64,000 bases of DNA from Roseburia faecis (GTDB taxonomy: Bacteria; Bacillota; Clostridia; Lachnospirales; Lachnospiraceae): contig NZ_CVRR01000006.1 in assembly GCF_001406815.1 (NCBI RefSeq), forward strand, positions 1 through 64,000. The letters are read 5' to 3'. The notes under the pieces were generated by a model, which saw only the letters and a program-made list of their open reading frames with translations, made no database searches and was not told the DNA's origin. A program made the translations under genes and the position numbers. How positions within the stretch are numbered: the first letter of the stretch is position 1; every line of letters starts with the position of its first letter. Positions 63,682-64,000 of this stretch are shown in pieces.

Positions 63682-64000
63682 ATAACACAATTCAGTATAA
63701 AGGCTATGTTGGAAGTATTGAATTTTCAGAAGAAGATAAAATTTTTTACGGAAAAGTTCTCGGAATCCGTTCGTTAATCTCCTATGAAGGTGAAAATGCT
63801 ACTGAGCTGATCGATGATTTTCATCAGGCTGTAGATGATTATCTGGAATTATGTAAAAAATCCGGTCAAACACCGGAAACCGCTTTCAAGGGAAGTTTTA
63901 ATGTACGGATTTCTCCTGAGCTGCACAAAAAAGTATTTGTTTATGCAATGGCACATCAAATTTCCATGAACCGATATATCGAAGAAACACTTGCCAAATC
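63678..64000 (+). CDS. hicB: HicB-family antitoxin (partial, cut by window end)
   Basis: The frame begins MNNTIQYKGYVGSIEFSEEDKIFYGKVLGIRSLISYEGENATELIDDFHQAVDDYLE, the HicB partial RNase H-like fold, and continues with FKGSFNVRISPELHKKVFVYAMAHQISMNRYIEETLAK, a ribbon-helix-helix DNA-binding tail. It is still open at 64000. It binds HicA and should repress the operon through the 20-bp palindrome at 63362-63381. AGGAGG lies eight bases before the ATG. Confidence 0.92.
   Translation, partial: MNNTIQYKGYVGSIEFSEEDKIFYGKVLGIRSLISYEGENATELIDDFHQAVDDYLELCKKSGQTPETAFKGSFNVRISPELHKKVFVYAMAHQISMNRYIEETLAK

Overview
The window looks like part of a Lachnospiraceae (Clostridia, Firmicutes) chromosome. 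The reasons are strong AGGAGG-type ribosome binding sites, the domain families present (DUF4321, DUF3783, a DUF3877-like protein, AgcS, PadR plus an FtsW-like membrane protein), paired SUF and ISC clusters each led by an Rrf2 regulator, and several chemoreceptors that suggest a motile, Roseburia-like genus. The genus is inference. I found no rRNA, tRNA or CRISPR.

Layout. (1) 1-17.3 kb is an AT-rich accessory island. It holds decayed IS66, IS21 (istB), IS110 and DDE transposase relics, one frameshifted IS110 with a plausible bridge-RNA region, and one apparently whole IS3-family element. Among these sit conflict-type cargo genes: an HEXXH metalloprotease, two loci of small membrane proteins sharing a C-terminal motif, a membrane-anchored NACHT NTPase, a PIN toxin-antitoxin pair, and a PD-(D/E)XK (Rpn-like) gene repeated three times in successive states of decay. 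A perfect 20-bp-stem terminator at 17.25 kb closes the island. (2) 17.3-24 kb holds rmlBDAC (dTDP-rhamnose), preceded by a promoter with a 19-bp spacer and internal dyad, the hallmark of MerR activation. Just upstream are a MerR-methyltransferase fusion and a sensory [FeFe]-hydrogenase/chemoreceptor fusion. (3) 24-28.3 kb holds a pyridoxal kinase, a TatD-linked radical SAM protein, a small alarmone synthetase, an unexplained ~500-bp inverted repeat, and cysK. (4) 28.5-39.9 kb holds rrf2-sufCBDSU, a repeat-rich 1-kb gap, a secreted Ig-like protein, and rrf2-iscS-iscU-mnmA. The suf, isc and cysK promoters share a TAGTAGG motif. (5) 39.9-48.9 kb holds a PBP-like/GGDEF protein, DUF4321, patatin, an AI-2E family transporter, and a sugar ABC operon with its LacI repressor and two operators. 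(6) 48.9-54 kb holds PadR/FtsW-like, a 43-aa small ORF, DUF3783, DUF3877-like, a histidine phosphatase and AgcS. (7) 54.2-61.3 kb holds FIST protein, soluble MCP, glpK, hcp and membrane MCP. (8) 61.3-64 kb holds cobalamin-tail genes (cbiB, cobC-like, short cobU-like) and a hicAB pair cut by the window end.

Working together: SUF and ISC make Fe-S clusters, with MnmA using ISC sulfur. The FIST/MCP, hydrogenase-MCP and Hcp genes suggest redox, H2 or nitrogen-oxide sensing feeding chemotaxis. Promoter and operator calls come from reading the sequence by eye; no alignment, folding or database search was run.
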